Shown: positions 21,901 through 33,056, numbered from the stretch's first letter. The stretch is DNA of 64,000 nt from Blattamonas nauphoetae (GCA_033064195.1 JARBJD010000091.1:1-64000), one strand, 5' to 3'. The notes: generated by a model from the letters alone, not told the origin. Made by a program: numbers and translations.

Positions 21901-23005
21901 AGCAGCTGTCGAAAATGAGGACGATCCACAACAGCTCTCACTCATCCTCACATCGACAGAGCCAGTCACTCGTCCAACCTCTCCGTTTGCCAAGGAGACA
22001 TCACACTTCAATCAACCTGGCCTGCTGAGCAAGCAAGAACGATTGTCGCTCATCCAACATTGTGAATTTGAGGTTTCACACACGATGCGACAGGCATTCG
22101 ATCAAATTGAAGACAAGCTCATGAGCACCATCAGCAGTGCAATTATTCGAGACACTCCCGCCCGAGATGTCAAGCCGACACGTTCCGAGCCGATTTCTCG
22201 CAAAAATTCATCAAAGAAAATGTCCAAAGCTGACATCTCCAAACCTGTGGCAAAGAAGCCATCGACATTGTCAGTTCATTCAAAGACGATTGATAGCCCA
22301 GCACAACCTGATGTCATCAGACCTCCTTTGACTCAACATCGCTCAGTTCATGTTCCACCCACTTCTACACAAGTCTTTACTACGAAGACGAACCCGAAAC
22401 CCCAGTTAAATAAAGTTACAAAACCGGTAAGGTTGGCTGGTGCATCATCATCGGCAAATCCCATTATAATTACAAGCCATCCACCATCACCCACATTTGC
22501 GGTCACTCCACCCTCCTCTCCGAATTCCATATCAGCCTCCACTCCACGTTCCGTCGCATCTTCTCAACTGTTCTTCAATGATAACAACGAATTTGTCAAA
22601 ACATTGCTGAACTCGTTTGATACTCATCAAGATTCAACATCAACGACGACGTCATCCAGAGTTGGTTATCCGTTCGATGGACAGTTCCACACGATACCAG
22701 TCCCGAGTGTCCCGACTCACAAAAAACTGGATGTTCAAACAACACCTGTCATGAATTCGGCCGGCCAATCATCCCTCATCAGTTTTTCCCCTGTTCCGAT
22801 CGATCCAATCCCCCCCTCTGCCCATCAACTCCAATCCAGTACAACCTCAGCTCCCATCCATGCTCCTTCCCCATCCCATCAAACCGTAACAGCAGACTTC
22901 TTCATTCCTGATGGCATCCAATGGAGTTCATCTCTGGATCCTGCGAGTCAAGCAAACAGCATAAACTCATCAGGATCTAACCACCTCAAAAAGTATTCTT
23001 TCTGA
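18982..23005 (+). CDS. WNK-like pseudokinase with a ~970-residue disordered tail
   Basis: Exons 18982-19044, 19105-19245, 19305-19426 and 19495-23005 join in frame (introns 60, 59 and 68 nt) to give 1278 residues. The N-terminus follows WNK kinases: GRFIKYTKNLVTHSSTRSSF, YDREKGREITWHQFHL, PTLVRFVKHWFD, IITEATSSGSI, QILHALSFLHS, then APESLEGHISAQGDIYSFGM and a C-lobe end RPTLSDLSSNAIF. Catalytic residues are gone: HRDLK...N reads HGHISPAYMFING and DFG reads SGVG, so phosphotransfer is not expected. The tail is Ser/Pro/Thr-rich with possible LC8-binding motifs (EIQTEQ, GVQTDLL). An in-frame ATG at 18907 would add 25 residues, but a pyrimidine tract and AG just before 18982 favour the later start. 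The gene faces the giant gene at 23953. Confidence 0.8.
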
Positions 23006-23055
23006 CATGAGCGTTTATTTTCTATCTCGAGCGACACTTCGGTCGATCTTTCGTT

Positions 23056-23908
23056 TATAGTCACCTGAAAACCCGGTAGTAAATAACAAATCGGTAGTTT
23101 TTTTTGGGGTCCCAAAAGCGTAGAGTAACACTGGATTTCTGATTTTTTCGACAATTTTTCAATCTAAATGACATTTTTATGAATAAATGAAGTGTCCTAG
23201 GTGGTTCAGAACAAATAGTTTTGATTACCCAGCATGATTGTCTCATGGACTTGAAAAGTTGATCTCGTTGTATCTTCATAACCAGACAAAATTTTGACCT
23301 GAAATTTTCGCGAAAATGAATGTTTTGAGAAATGTAAACTTTTGATATTTCAACTTTTCAAAAAATTTATCCCCCTCGAGAGAATGTGAAATCCACTTTT
23401 AACGGGTGTCTGAAATTGACTTCTCACCGTGCATCAGATGGGAATCCCGTTTTCAAAATTCATCAAAATGATGTCAACACTGTCACAATCGAATCAAACT
23501 GGTCAATTTTGCATACAAGGTGAATGGTGAGTGACAAGTTCGAAGACTCTCTGAAAATTCCTTGAAAACTGATGAAAAACCATGATTTTGTGATCGTCGA
23601 AGAAAAAAAGTTGAAATATCAAAAGTTTACATTTCTCAAAACATTCATTTTCGCGAAAATTTCAGGTCAAAATTTTGTCTGGTTATGAAGATACAACGAG
23701 ATCAACTTTTCAAGTCCATGAGACAATCATGCTGGGTAATCAAAACTATTTGTTCTGAACCACCTAGGACACTTCATTTATTCATAAAAATGTCATTTAG
23801 ATTGAAAAATTGTCGAAAAAATCAGAAATCCAGTGTTACTCTACGCTTTTGGGACCCCAAAAAAAACTACCGATTTGTTATTTACTACCGGGTTTTCAGG
23901 TGACTATA
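23056..23908. mobile_element. Foldback/MITE with identical 303 bp inverted arms
   Basis: Arms 23056-23358 and 23606-23908 match base for base where I compared them, starting TATAGTCACCTGAAAACCC and ending at CAACTTTT; the spacer is 247 bp with no gene. The outermost TATA/TA could be a TA target duplication, as in Tc1/mariner-type non-autonomous elements, but other readings are possible. Each arm contains a 72-codon frame only because the arms are copies. It lies between two convergent genes (51 bp after one stop, 45 bp before the other), so the 3' ends of both genes may use element sequence. Identical arms mean very recent origin or gene conversion. Confidence 0.85.
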
Positions 23909-23952
23909 TTTTCACTTCCAAATGAATCCTTTCAAAACAAGACAGTGAAGTG

Positions 23953-26900
23953 TTAAAGAGAATTATGACAAGGAATGATGAATTTTGAAACAAGAACAAC
24001 GAAACTTGAAGAAGGAAGATAACTCTGAGTCGTGACAATGAGTGAATCAAAGTAGTCACTGGCAGCGACAGAGTCGTCGAGCAATGAAACATGAGCAGGG
24101 GCTCCCATGGTTTGGTTGAAAAAATTGACCAGTTCTTCCTTTTCGATCGCACAGAGTAGACCGACATTGGAAATGTACTGAGAATCACTCGGACTCGTTT
24201 CAGACTCATTTTGCGAACCTGTTTCAACCTTCGGCGAAGATGATTCTGGTTGGATCGGCGTATCTGCTCCCATCATTTGTTCACCATAGATTGACAGAAC
24301 CTTTGGCATCCGAGTCAAAGTTTGTTTGTGAAAATTCATAAAAGTTTGCGAGAGTGTCGAATTAGATCTCATCAGCGTTGCTTTTCGAACATGTTGAGTT
24401 TTCCTTCGTTCTGGTTCTTGTGGCTTTTGTTGAGAAAAGAAGTCAAACTGACTCCCATACGACTTCGGACTGTCTGCTGATGTCGAAACAGCTGTTGACA
24501 TATCCGTGCTTACCATTGAAACAGCCAGTGATACTTGAGAAGCAAGTCGTGCTCCAGGATCTGGTTTTACACTTGTTCGTTGTCGAACGAGTTTGAAGAC
24601 GGCGTGCGTCTCAGACCTGGGTCCCAGTTTCGCTGGGGCCTCAAAATCTGTTGTCTTGTCTGTTGGTTCTTTTGTTGGCTCTTCCGCAAACGCTTCCTCA
24701 ATGGGAATATTCGGTGATGACTTGATGGACGTCCTATTGTCGGAGTGTGGTTGCGGGGATTCCGGACCAGGGTACGTGAGGCGCCTGGAGCGAGGACTGT
24801 TTAGGTGAGACCCATTGTAGAGCAAACCGTCCAAATTCGACGTCAGATCAACTTCATTGACCTCTCCAACATCTGTCAAAGATGAAGCATCCCCAGATAC
24901 TGACGGTCTGTGTTCCGCTCGAAGATCCGCCACGTCTGAGTCCGAGATCTGCTTCGGAATCATTGGACTGGGTTGAAAAGGGTTCGAAAAAACTGATCCC
25001 TGATTCGGCGCGAGCGATAGATTTCGGAGAAGTGATATTTGGTGTGGGAATGCTGTTGTCCGGCGTTTTGCGTAAGTTCCAAGAGACGATTCAGGTTTTG
25101 GCATCTGTAAATATCCTTGTTTGGGAGTTGCGAGAGCAATTGCTAATTGTTCTGTCAGTGAGGCTGTGTCTGACCCACTCAATTTCTCGATATTTCGTTT
25201 CGCGCGAATGGTTTCCATAAACTCTTCACATTCTCCTTTCGTCAGAAATCGGAAATGAGAGACATGCGATGCCTGAGGAGTCTCGGGGGCTTGCGACGGG
25301 AAAGATGACATTCCGAGGTGATAGATTTCACTGTCTGATTGTGGAAAACGGTGAGACATCGAGCTCATGGTGGGGATGCTCGACAGAAAGAGAAGTTGTT
25401 TGTCATCTTTCATCGCTTCCAATGTGTTGGAGATGGACGGATTCGTATCTCGAGAAGGTTTATAGAGAAGTCGTTTTTGGTCCAAAGAGAGTGGGATAAT
25501 CGGGACGACAAGGCATCGCACATCATCACCTGCGAGCAATGACATGCAGGCATCAATTTGTGGCTCTGGTTCGCTGAAGAGCATTTGGATACATTGATTT
25601 GGATCGCAAGGTCGAAGTGAAGGAATCAGTCGTTCAAGCAGCTCAACGACGGAGAAGAACGAATTCGCAATTGGATTTGACGCTGGATCAGGAGTTCGCG
25701 GAATATTGATTGATAAATGAGACAGAATAGGACTCTGTGAATGTTGGAAGGACTGGGGTGGGACACTTCTCGAGGACGACGGTACAGGAGATGTTGCGCT
25801 CGAATGAGGAAATGAATTCCAGTAAGACGGTGAAACTGGTTGGTTATTCGCGGGTTCCGAAAAGTGGACGACTATTTGAAGAGTCTGGGAGACAGATGAG
25901 TTCGAGAGGACAACAAGGTAATAACTCGAAACAGGAGCAGTCTGGACATTTTCACTTTCTGTGACAGTCTGATTCAGTTCATATTGTTCCATCAGATCTT
26001 TATACGACTGCACTTTCTTTGTGGCGAGAGAGAGTTGATTTTCGATTGCGACAACTTCGTTCATCTGTTTACTCAATTTAAAGTATCGAAGAGCAGTCTC
26101 CAGTGCATTTCTGATCGTGGGAGGCAGATCACAAACTCCCTGGTTATTGACGATGTATGAAACTAGGTCTGGGTGCCGAGAAAGGTGCTGTTTCCATTCA
26201 AGCGTTAAATATCCGGCTTCAGCTTTGAAGTTGTACAGATTCAAAAAGTCGATCATGTTTCGCTGAGAGAAGACAAATAGCTCGATCATGATGTTCAAGA
26301 GAGATGACGGAACGGTCTGACCAGACGTGTGGATTGATGTGATCAGACGATGTGAGACCGAAGAGAATTGCTGATTCCGGAAATAATGGAATAGTGATGT
26401 CCGATCAGCGACTGATTGAACAGGAATGTCTGAGGGTGATTCATACGACGAGAGAGAATACTGAGTGAGGATGAGTGCAATGATTGAACTCGATGTTCTC
26501 ATAGCAAGGATGAGTAATTTGCGATTCACAGGGAGTTGAAGGAATGGATGCTGGCAAACTTGGCGAAGGTGAGTGATCAACGATCGAAGAGTGAGGAGAG
26601 GGTAATCTGTAAGAGCTCTTTCAAGGCTCTTCCCGCCTGACAAGAAGAGGTGAAGAGGGCTTGAATGGCAGAGACATGTTTCGATGTTTGTATGGAGGAG
26701 TCCAGATGACAAAAAATGTTCTTTCAATTGTTCGCTCGATCCATTTAGCTGAGCCGTTGAGCTGGGTATCCTTGGAGGGTTCACGAGAACTCTCGGAGTG
26801 ACACTGAGAACTGAATCAGGAAGTGATGGCGATCTCTTCAGGTTCACCAATTCAGGAGTTGAACTTTTGGAACGGAAATCAGCAGAATGATGATCATCAC

Positions 26901-29900
26901 TGACGCCTGTGTCCACGAGGAGAGCAGGAATGGAACTTTCTGACCGACTCAAATGCATTCTCGGGGGAGGCGTTGGCGGACTGACAGTTGCAAATGAATG
27001 ATTGAAGAATGGAACATTCACGGCATCAGCGAAGAGAGACTCAATCACAGCTGGTGGCGAGAAAGACACATTTCTGTTCGAACGAGTGGCAAAGTGGATG
27101 TCATGTGTTTGCGATTGACTGAGAGGAGGGGTATACCAGCAATCGGTCAGGTCATCGAAGAAGATGTCGCGTTGATAGTTTGATGTTTCGATTTGATTGA
27201 CTATACTCTCTCTGCAGATCCATTCAGCACCTTGGCACGCGATACTGAAACGATCATGCGACCATTCATATTCTGAAGTGTTTGACTGCAGGAAGATGGT
27301 GAACTCCAGATGGTACACGATGGACAGACATGCCGACATGCTGAGGACATCATGCCTGAGTGTGGATTCAGCCTGTTCAAAAAGTTGGATCTGATCGTCT
27401 TTGTTCAACTCTGGAACAGGTGCGAAGATCAAGTCAACTGAATCCGAAGGTCGAGTGAAGCTGAGGGTTGAATACGAGGAAATAGCGACTTCAGAAGAGG
27501 GCATGCTCGCGAGAGAGACAATGAACTGCGTTGCATAGAAAGCATGGAGAGACTGTTTCAATTTGATTTCAAATGATCGAGTTAAATCCGGATTCTTGAA
27601 CTGGTCACAGATTTGATTGATTGATGCGATCTGTTTCTGTGTGTCAGTTGAGAAGCAGATGATCGAGAGCTGTTTCGCGATAAATTCGATTGATTCATGA
27701 AAACATGCTCCAAGTTCTGGGGATGTGTTCAAGAGATCGCGAAGATGATCCAGAAATGACAAGACGAACGACATTTGTGCCCTTTGGAATGAGAAATCTG
27801 AATCACTGGGAAAATTGATGGATGATTCCGTTCCTTGTGGTGTTGACATGGGGATTGCTAAAACAAGTTGGAGGATAAGATGAAGTTCATCCTGCTCCGA
27901 AGAAAGAACAAGTAGTGCATCAAAAGCTTGGATTCGGACGAGATGATTCGGGTGGATGATGTAGGATAGGAGGAGTCCCGTCAAATCATTGATGTCGATG
28001 TTGGTGATTTCTGAGATCTCTCCGATTGCGTGCAGTGCGACAAGGGAATGGACAATGTCATCGTCCTCCTGTTTCTCTTTCGGTGTTTGAGCTTGTTCTT
28101 CTCGATAAATGGATTGGATACAGGCATGGAGGTGGTTGATGATGGTCGTGCGAGCAGTAATTTTCCAATTGGATTGTTCTTCGTGATCTTTGTGGACCAA
28201 ACACAGAATATGAGAAATGATTAACGCTGCTTTTGGATAGATCCGATTCTTTTCCAACTCTCGGATCCAATATGAGATCGCATGAGAAACATGGAATTGT
28301 TCAAAAAAGACATTCGGAAATCCCATTTGCGGTGAGCTCTCAACCCCAATTCGGGCGATTGTTCGGAGGATCCTTAGACACGCCCTCTGCAAAGGTGTTT
28401 TCCCTCGTTTGGCGAGATGAGCAATTTTATGGATGTCACTGGCGGTGAGGATGCTCTCAATGAGGCTGAATGGAAGATGCGAGAAAAACACTTGAAGTGA
28501 GATTGCAGTCTCCATCCTCACATCATCTTCGGTTGATGTGGTTAGCGAGACAAGCAATCCTCGAAGAGTCAGATGAAGATCTGTATCTTGCGATGAGAGA
28601 TGAAACGAAACATTCGGACAAAGTGGAAGAGACTGCGGCGTAGTTTGAACACAAATGTTGGAGAGAAAGTTGTTCAGAACCGATTCAGAGAAAGGGGTTT
28701 TGTTGGAATATTGTGGAAAAGTGATGGTGTCGATACCAGATTTCTGAGGTCTGATACAGTCTCCGAGACATGAACTGTCTCGTTTAGCGAAGAATGTCTT
28801 CATTAAAGTGTATTGAGTTGGCATGATCAGTACTGATGCGAGAATAAAACTTGACGTCGATGCACAATGCCGAGACGTCTGCCCAGCAAGGAAAAAGCCG
28901 AGTTGGAGGAGAAGGGAGGATGGTGATTCATGGCGAGAAGAGAGCGACAAGATCGAACGTTCTGTGAGAGTCTCATGACCAGGAAACACTGCCTCGTTTT
29001 GGAGCAAAGCTTCTGTCGTCTTGATCGTGACATTCGTGAGGAGAATGGACAGACATTCTGCCAGCGTTGAATCTTCAGACTTTTGAAAGTTTATGTTCGG
29101 ATAATCGTGAGATGATCCGAGTCCGTTCCTCCGAGCCGGCGAGAGGACTTGTTTGAGAAGTGGAGGAGACGTCATTGACAATCTTCGGATTTCCACAGTC
29201 GACGCTCTTTGTTGCTGAGACGATGAAGTCGTTTGCTTGTCAATCGTGTGTGCGATACCGTCCTCAATCTGGACGTCTTCAGTCGTGACTGATGCTGAAT
29301 CGTTATGGAACGGTTCGAGCGGATTAAAAGCACGAAAAGAGTTGACAGGGATCCATGGCGCTGGTTGTGGCTTCTCAATCGGCCAAGAACCCTCCATCCA
29401 GAAATGTGAGACTGGCATTGTTGATTCATGATTTTTCATATTCTGTTTTTCGTATTTGTCCATCCGATGAACGAGTTTAAAAGAGTATGTGAGAGTGTGG
29501 ATGACCAAGCACAATAATGACGACACAGTCTCGCCCACTCCACTTCCTGCTAACCCTCCTCTGGGAGCCGTAACCGGGATTGTGTGAGACTCCTCAGGGA
29601 GAGGGATATTGCAGAGTGAGGTGATCGACTCAGACTCCTTCGCGAGGAGTGATGAGACCATCTCCGATCGATCATAGCTGGTTGGATCCACGTTAAAGTT
29701 TATGGCATCTGTTTTGATTGTATGGGCTGCGAAGAGAGAATGTGAATACAGAGAATTCACAAAGACAACAAGGATCCGAATGAAAAAGCTGTGTTGTTGA
29801 ATTGATGACAGGTGTGTCTGGACGAAGGATTCAATTGATTCTATTTTTTCATCATCTAAATCATTATCAGAACAGACAGTCGTTGTGAGTGAGAGAGCAG

Positions 29901-32862
29901 AGAGCTCAGCAAAAACGGTGACGATTGGAATGAGAGACGACGAGATCATCGCGCCAATCGTTGCTCCGAAAGGAGCATCTGTGCATGGAGTGTTGATTGG
30001 ATGTTCAAGCTTATAATTGACAATGAACCCGATCCCAAGCAATTCAAGAACAATTGAACAAGAGAGATGGATGAGAGTTCGACCTTGCTGTTGTGCTGGG
30101 GTGACAAGGTCTCCTCGAAGAGTTTCAAGTTTTGCAGCAAGGTACGTTGTCTGGCTTGCGATCAACTGAAGTGTTGGGAGGGATTCAATGATAGGTGCAT
30201 ACGATGATTTCGTCTCGTTCAGAAGATTGTTTGTTGGAAGAGCAACAGGGACTGGAATGAGTTGAGAGAATAGCTCTGTAGATGTGGAAAGTAATGCAGG
30301 AAGAACAGAAACAAGCTTTGTCCCTGTTGTTTCGATGAGAGGTGGGAGTGGTGGTGGGATTGAATGGTCCTCAGGTGATGATTGGCATTCATCACAACAA
30401 CAGCCATATCCGTGAATTGCCGAGTGGGTTCGGAATGATCGAAGGAGTTCAAATGAAAACGACAGAAGATACTGGAGAGCAATTGATGCTGAAGATCCAC
30501 TCTTTGCGTCGTTGTTTGAAGGGTCTTTGGGTTTCATTGATCGCTGGGTTGCTCTTTGAAGAGGATTTGAAGCAAACGGCGCGTCTGATGGAAGTTCGAC
30601 ACTTGCTTTCGGAAGTGATGCTTGAGATTGTTTTTTATGTTCGATAAAAAGGTCGGCGATTGTTTTGGAAAGAACTTCAATGATGGGAAGGATGGCAGGG
30701 AGGATAACGCAGAGAGGAAGACGGACAAATGTCGAGTCTTCATCAGGAGTTACAAAAAGCGGAAGAATTGTCATGAACAGAATGGACAAGGCTGTCGGAT
30801 TTAGTTTCAGTTTGTCGATGAGCGACACAACAAAAGTCGAAAGAGATTTGGAGGCAACAGAGTGAGTTGTCAGATTGTCCAACACTTCAAAAAATGATGT
30901 CACCGGCCGGAAAAGGGTTTTGAAATGAAGAGATCTTTGTTGGATGGAGTGGGATTCGTCTGCCAGGACAGACATGCATTCAGTGTTGAGGAAGGTAATA
31001 CATTCGTGAATTGTTCCGATGAAATCCACTTCGCTCCTGACGTGAACCGAAAATGGAGATGGGGTGGATGTAAGAAGCACGGATGGCTTGATGGACTCTG
31101 TTTCCGAAATCTCGTCAAGAATCTGGTTGAAGTGAATGAGACGAAGTTGGCATTGTCTGGATCGAACAAGTTGTTGGTATTTGTCAACCACTGGTTTGTC
31201 CTCATCATCTTCCTCCTTCTCTTCCTCTTCCATCTCATCGGCATCATTGTTTTCTTCAATCGCATCCAACTCGTCTTCCGCTTCGTCGATGATGTCGTTC
31301 ACAATTTCTGTCATTTTAAACTTCAGAAACGCTGATGAGAGGCCATCGTTCTGTTCTTTCAGTTTAAGTGAATAAAACTGCATCTCTGAGGACTGAATGA
31401 ACTCTGGCATAGAAAAATGATCAGGATCATTTTCAGGACTATCCTTATCTCGAGATGGGAATGGGATGAATGGAAGGTTGTCCCAACAATACGCGGAATC
31501 GACAATTTTGGTTAATTCTATCAGTTCATCAACTTCCTGATCATCGTCACCCACTTTTTCTTCAGACGGTTGATTTTTCATTGCTTCAGCCAGGTTTTGG
31601 TAGAAAGACTCATTGTCATTGATCTCAGGATTGTCAGTTTCGACCAACTCTTCCTGTGTCAGAGCAACTGATTGAGAGGGACTATCTTGTTCGACATGAC
31701 TGGATCCTTCGGTGTCTAAAGTTTGCTTTTCCTCTTCGAAGCTCTCGTTTGGTTCATCATCTGGTTCATTTGTTGATTTTTGTAGAATATCATCACTACT
31801 TGCCATCAAAAGCGGAAAGCTACTAGATGAATCAACATTACTTGATGGGAAGAGCGAAAAAGTTCTTTTTCTCGCATTTTGTGGCTCCTCAAAATTGAAG
31901 GAGCATGCGGAACTGTTTCGAGAGTTTGGAACTGGTTGTGAATACAGAGGCGATCCTTTTCGTTGTGAAGTGTTGAGTGGTGACATTTCTGACCGCTTAA
32001 CGGGTGTATGAGCCATCCTGTGAATTGATCCAAGCTTTTGGTCAGTTTTATTGCTCAATGGTGTGTCAAGAAGGAGAAATTGCCGCCCATCCATTTTTGT
32101 ACTCGTATTAAATGGTGAAGAATTGTTTGATAGGTTCAGTGTCCCAATGGAATTATCTTGTTGATGCCACACATTCTTGGAGTCCTTTTTCTCTTCATTA
32201 GACAGAGACGACAAATAGAATTCGAATGATTTGACCATCCAATCCGGGAGATATTTCACTGAGCCGTCTACATCCTCCGTGACCAGTTCCTCGATGGAAA
32301 ATTTTGAAGTGCCGAACACTGAAGTGAAGTCTTTCTGTAAGAGGTCTGACAAATTTTGAAAATCTAGTTGTTGAGTCAATGATTGCACAATATCAGCTTT
32401 CAATGTTGATAGAAGATGTGAAGATAGTGCGATTTTCACGACGATTTGTAAAATACGATAATTGCTCTCAGTTTGAGATGTATTGGATTGATCAACGGAT
32501 GATTGCGTCAAAAGGAGCCAATTTGTCAAGATTTCCGTTCCAAGATTGCGATAGTCAAAAGATGATTGAAGAAAGGAGAGGAATTCTGAAGTCTCGAAGA
32601 AAAGAAGTTTACTATCACATTCCATCCCAAGTAATTGAAAGAAGAGCTTTGAAATGGTTCGTTTTGTGGATGGAGAGAAATATTTACTGTCCATTGTGTG
32701 CATGATAAGACGTAGGACGATGGGAGAGATTGCGACAACAATCTCAGGTTGTGATGTGATCCATACTGACAAAACTTTGGAAAAATCAGAGACAGTATGT
32801 GAACTCCATAGATCTTTCACAAGAACGACCTGGGCATCCATTCTTGTGGAAGATCTACCCAT
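23953..32862 (-). CDS. Giant 2969-residue alpha-helical protein with disordered segments, unknown function
   Basis: One open frame of 2969 codons from the first in-frame ATG at 32862 (MGRSSTRMDAQVVLVKDLWS) to a TAA at 23953; the frame is open a little further upstream but without ATG, so a small 5' exon is possible. Residues ~1-240 and ~600-1900 contain helical, Leu-rich stretches like HEAT/ARM repeats (LRILRTIARIGVES, VRIQAFDALLVLSSE). Residues ~250-540 and the last ~600 are Ser/Pro/Thr-rich and probably disordered. There is an acidic run near 570 (DEMEEEEKEEDDED) and a Cys cluster (GYGCCCDECQ) near 850. No enzyme motif or membrane segment was found. I do not recognise the family; a large helical scaffold is the most that can be said. 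Confidence 0.75.
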   Translation of the reverse strand: MGRSSTRMDAQVVLVKDLWSSHTVSDFSKVLSVWITSQPEIVVAISPIVLRLIMHTMDSKYFSPSTKRTISKLFFQLLGMECDSKLLFFETSEFLSFLQSSFDYRNLGTEILTNWLLLTQSSVDQSNTSQTESNYRILQIVVKIALSSHLLSTLKADIVQSLTQQLDFQNLSDLLQKDFTSVFGTSKFSIEELVTEDVDGSVKYLPDWMVKSFEFYLSSLSNEEKKDSKNVWHQQDNSIGTLNLSNNSSPFNTSTKMDGRQFLLLDTPLSNKTDQKLGSIHRMAHTPVKRSEMSPLNTSQRKGSPLYSQPVPNSRNSSACSFNFEEPQNARKRTFSLFPSSNVDSSSSFPLLMASSDDILQKSTNEPDDEPNESFEEEKQTLDTEGSSHVEQDSPSQSVALTQEELVETDNPEINDNESFYQNLAEAMKNQPSEEKVGDDDQEVDELIELTKIVDSAYCWDNLPFIPFPSRDKDSPENDPDHFSMPEFIQSSEMQFYSLKLKEQNDGLSSAFLKFKMTEIVNDIIDEAEDELDAIEENNDADEMEEEEKEEDDEDKPVVDKYQQLVRSRQCQLRLIHFNQILDEISETESIKPSVLLTSTPSPFSVHVRSEVDFIGTIHECITFLNTECMSVLADESHSIQQRSLHFKTLFRPVTSFFEVLDNLTTHSVASKSLSTFVVSLIDKLKLNPTALSILFMTILPLFVTPDEDSTFVRLPLCVILPAILPIIEVLSKTIADLFIEHKKQSQASLPKASVELPSDAPFASNPLQRATQRSMKPKDPSNNDAKSGSSASIALQYLLSFSFELLRSFRTHSAIHGYGCCCDECQSSPEDHSIPPPLPPLIETTGTKLVSVLPALLSTSTELFSQLIPVPVALPTNNLLNETKSSYAPIIESLPTLQLIASQTTYLAAKLETLRGDLVTPAQQQGRTLIHLSCSIVLELLGIGFIVNYKLEHPINTPCTDAPFGATIGAMISSSLIPIVTVFAELSALSLTTTVCSDNDLDDEKIESIESFVQTHLSSIQQHSFFIRILVVFVNSLYSHSLFAAHTIKTDAINFNVDPTSYDRSEMVSSLLAKESESITSLCNIPLPEESHTIPVTAPRGGLAGSGVGETVSSLLCLVIHTLTYSFKLVHRMDKYEKQNMKNHESTMPVSHFWMEGSWPIEKPQPAPWIPVNSFRAFNPLEPFHNDSASVTTEDVQIEDGIAHTIDKQTTSSSQQQRASTVEIRRLSMTSPPLLKQVLSPARRNGLGSSHDYPNINFQKSEDSTLAECLSILLTNVTIKTTEALLQNEAVFPGHETLTERSILSLSSRHESPSSLLLQLGFFLAGQTSRHCASTSSFILASVLIMPTQYTLMKTFFAKRDSSCLGDCIRPQKSGIDTITFPQYSNKTPFSESVLNNFLSNICVQTTPQSLPLCPNVSFHLSSQDTDLHLTLRGLLVSLTTSTEDDVRMETAISLQVFFSHLPFSLIESILTASDIHKIAHLAKRGKTPLQRACLRILRTIARIGVESSPQMGFPNVFFEQFHVSHAISYWIRELEKNRIYPKAALIISHILCLVHKDHEEQSNWKITARTTIINHLHACIQSIYREEQAQTPKEKQEDDDIVHSLVALHAIGEISEITNIDINDLTGLLLSYIIHPNHLVRIQAFDALLVLSSEQDELHLILQLVLAIPMSTPQGTESSINFPSDSDFSFQRAQMSFVLSFLDHLRDLLNTSPELGACFHESIEFIAKQLSIICFSTDTQKQIASINQICDQFKNPDLTRSFEIKLKQSLHAFYATQFIVSLASMPSSEVAISSYSTLSFTRPSDSVDLIFAPVPELNKDDQIQLFEQAESTLRHDVLSMSACLSIVYHLEFTIFLQSNTSEYEWSHDRFSIACQGAEWICRESIVNQIETSNYQRDIFFDDLTDCWYTPPLSQSQTHDIHFATRSNRNVSFSPPAVIESLFADAVNVPFFNHSFATVSPPTPPPRMHLSRSESSIPALLVDTGVSDDHHSADFRSKSSTPELVNLKRSPSLPDSVLSVTPRVLVNPPRIPSSTAQLNGSSEQLKEHFLSSGLLHTNIETCLCHSSPLHLFLSGGKSLERALTDYPLLTLRSLITHLRQVCQHPFLQLPVNRKLLILAMRTSSSIIALILTQYSLSSYESPSDIPVQSVADRTSLFHYFRNQQFSSVSHRLITSIHTSGQTVPSSLLNIMIELFVFSQRNMIDFLNLYNFKAEAGYLTLEWKQHLSRHPDLVSYIVNNQGVCDLPPTIRNALETALRYFKLSKQMNEVVAIENQLSLATKKVQSYKDLMEQYELNQTVTESENVQTAPVSSYYLVVLSNSSVSQTLQIVVHFSEPANNQPVSPSYWNSFPHSSATSPVPSSSRSVPPQSFQHSQSPILSHLSINIPRTPDPASNPIANSFFSVVELLERLIPSLRPCDPNQCIQMLFSEPEPQIDACMSLLAGDDVRCLVVPIIPLSLDQKRLLYKPSRDTNPSISNTLEAMKDDKQLLFLSSIPTMSSMSHRFPQSDSEIYHLGMSSFPSQAPETPQASHVSHFRFLTKGECEEFMETIRAKRNIEKLSGSDTASLTEQLAIALATPKQGYLQMPKPESSLGTYAKRRTTAFPHQISLLRNLSLAPNQGSVFSNPFQPSPMIPKQISDSDVADLRAEHRPSVSGDASSLTDVGEVNEVDLTSNLDGLLYNGSHLNSPRSRRLTYPGPESPQPHSDNRTSIKSSPNIPIEEAFAEEPTKEPTDKTTDFEAPAKLGPRSETHAVFKLVRQRTSVKPDPGARLASQVSLAVSMVSTDMSTAVSTSADSPKSYGSQFDFFSQQKPQEPERRKTQHVRKATLMRSNSTLSQTFMNFHKQTLTRMPKVLSIYGEQMMGADTPIQPESSSPKVETGSQNESETSPSDSQYISNVGLLCAIEKEELVNFFNQTMGAPAHVSLLDDSVAASDYFDSLIVTTQSYLPSSSFVVLVSKFIIPCHNSL

Positions 32863-33056
32863 GGGCTCATCCAAATCATACCAGATGAGGATGAATGAAA
32901 GATTAAAACATGCTGGCAATTCCAAAACTGACAAAAGGATGAGTGAAATGAATTGTATCTTTCAAAAGAAGAGTCAAGGGAAGAAAGAGCAGAAAATATG
33001 AACGAAATCTGAAAAGAAGACGATTCTAAAACAGGATAAAGAAACAAAATGAAATT

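Noticed and set aside
23061-23903. Two identical 72-codon frames on opposite strands
   Set aside because: They are the same DNA in the two identical arms of the foldback element; no protein motif, so not genes.
32863-32934. Start of the giant gene 24 codons upstream of 32862
   Set aside because: That frame opens on TTG, not ATG. The first in-frame ATG is at 32862.
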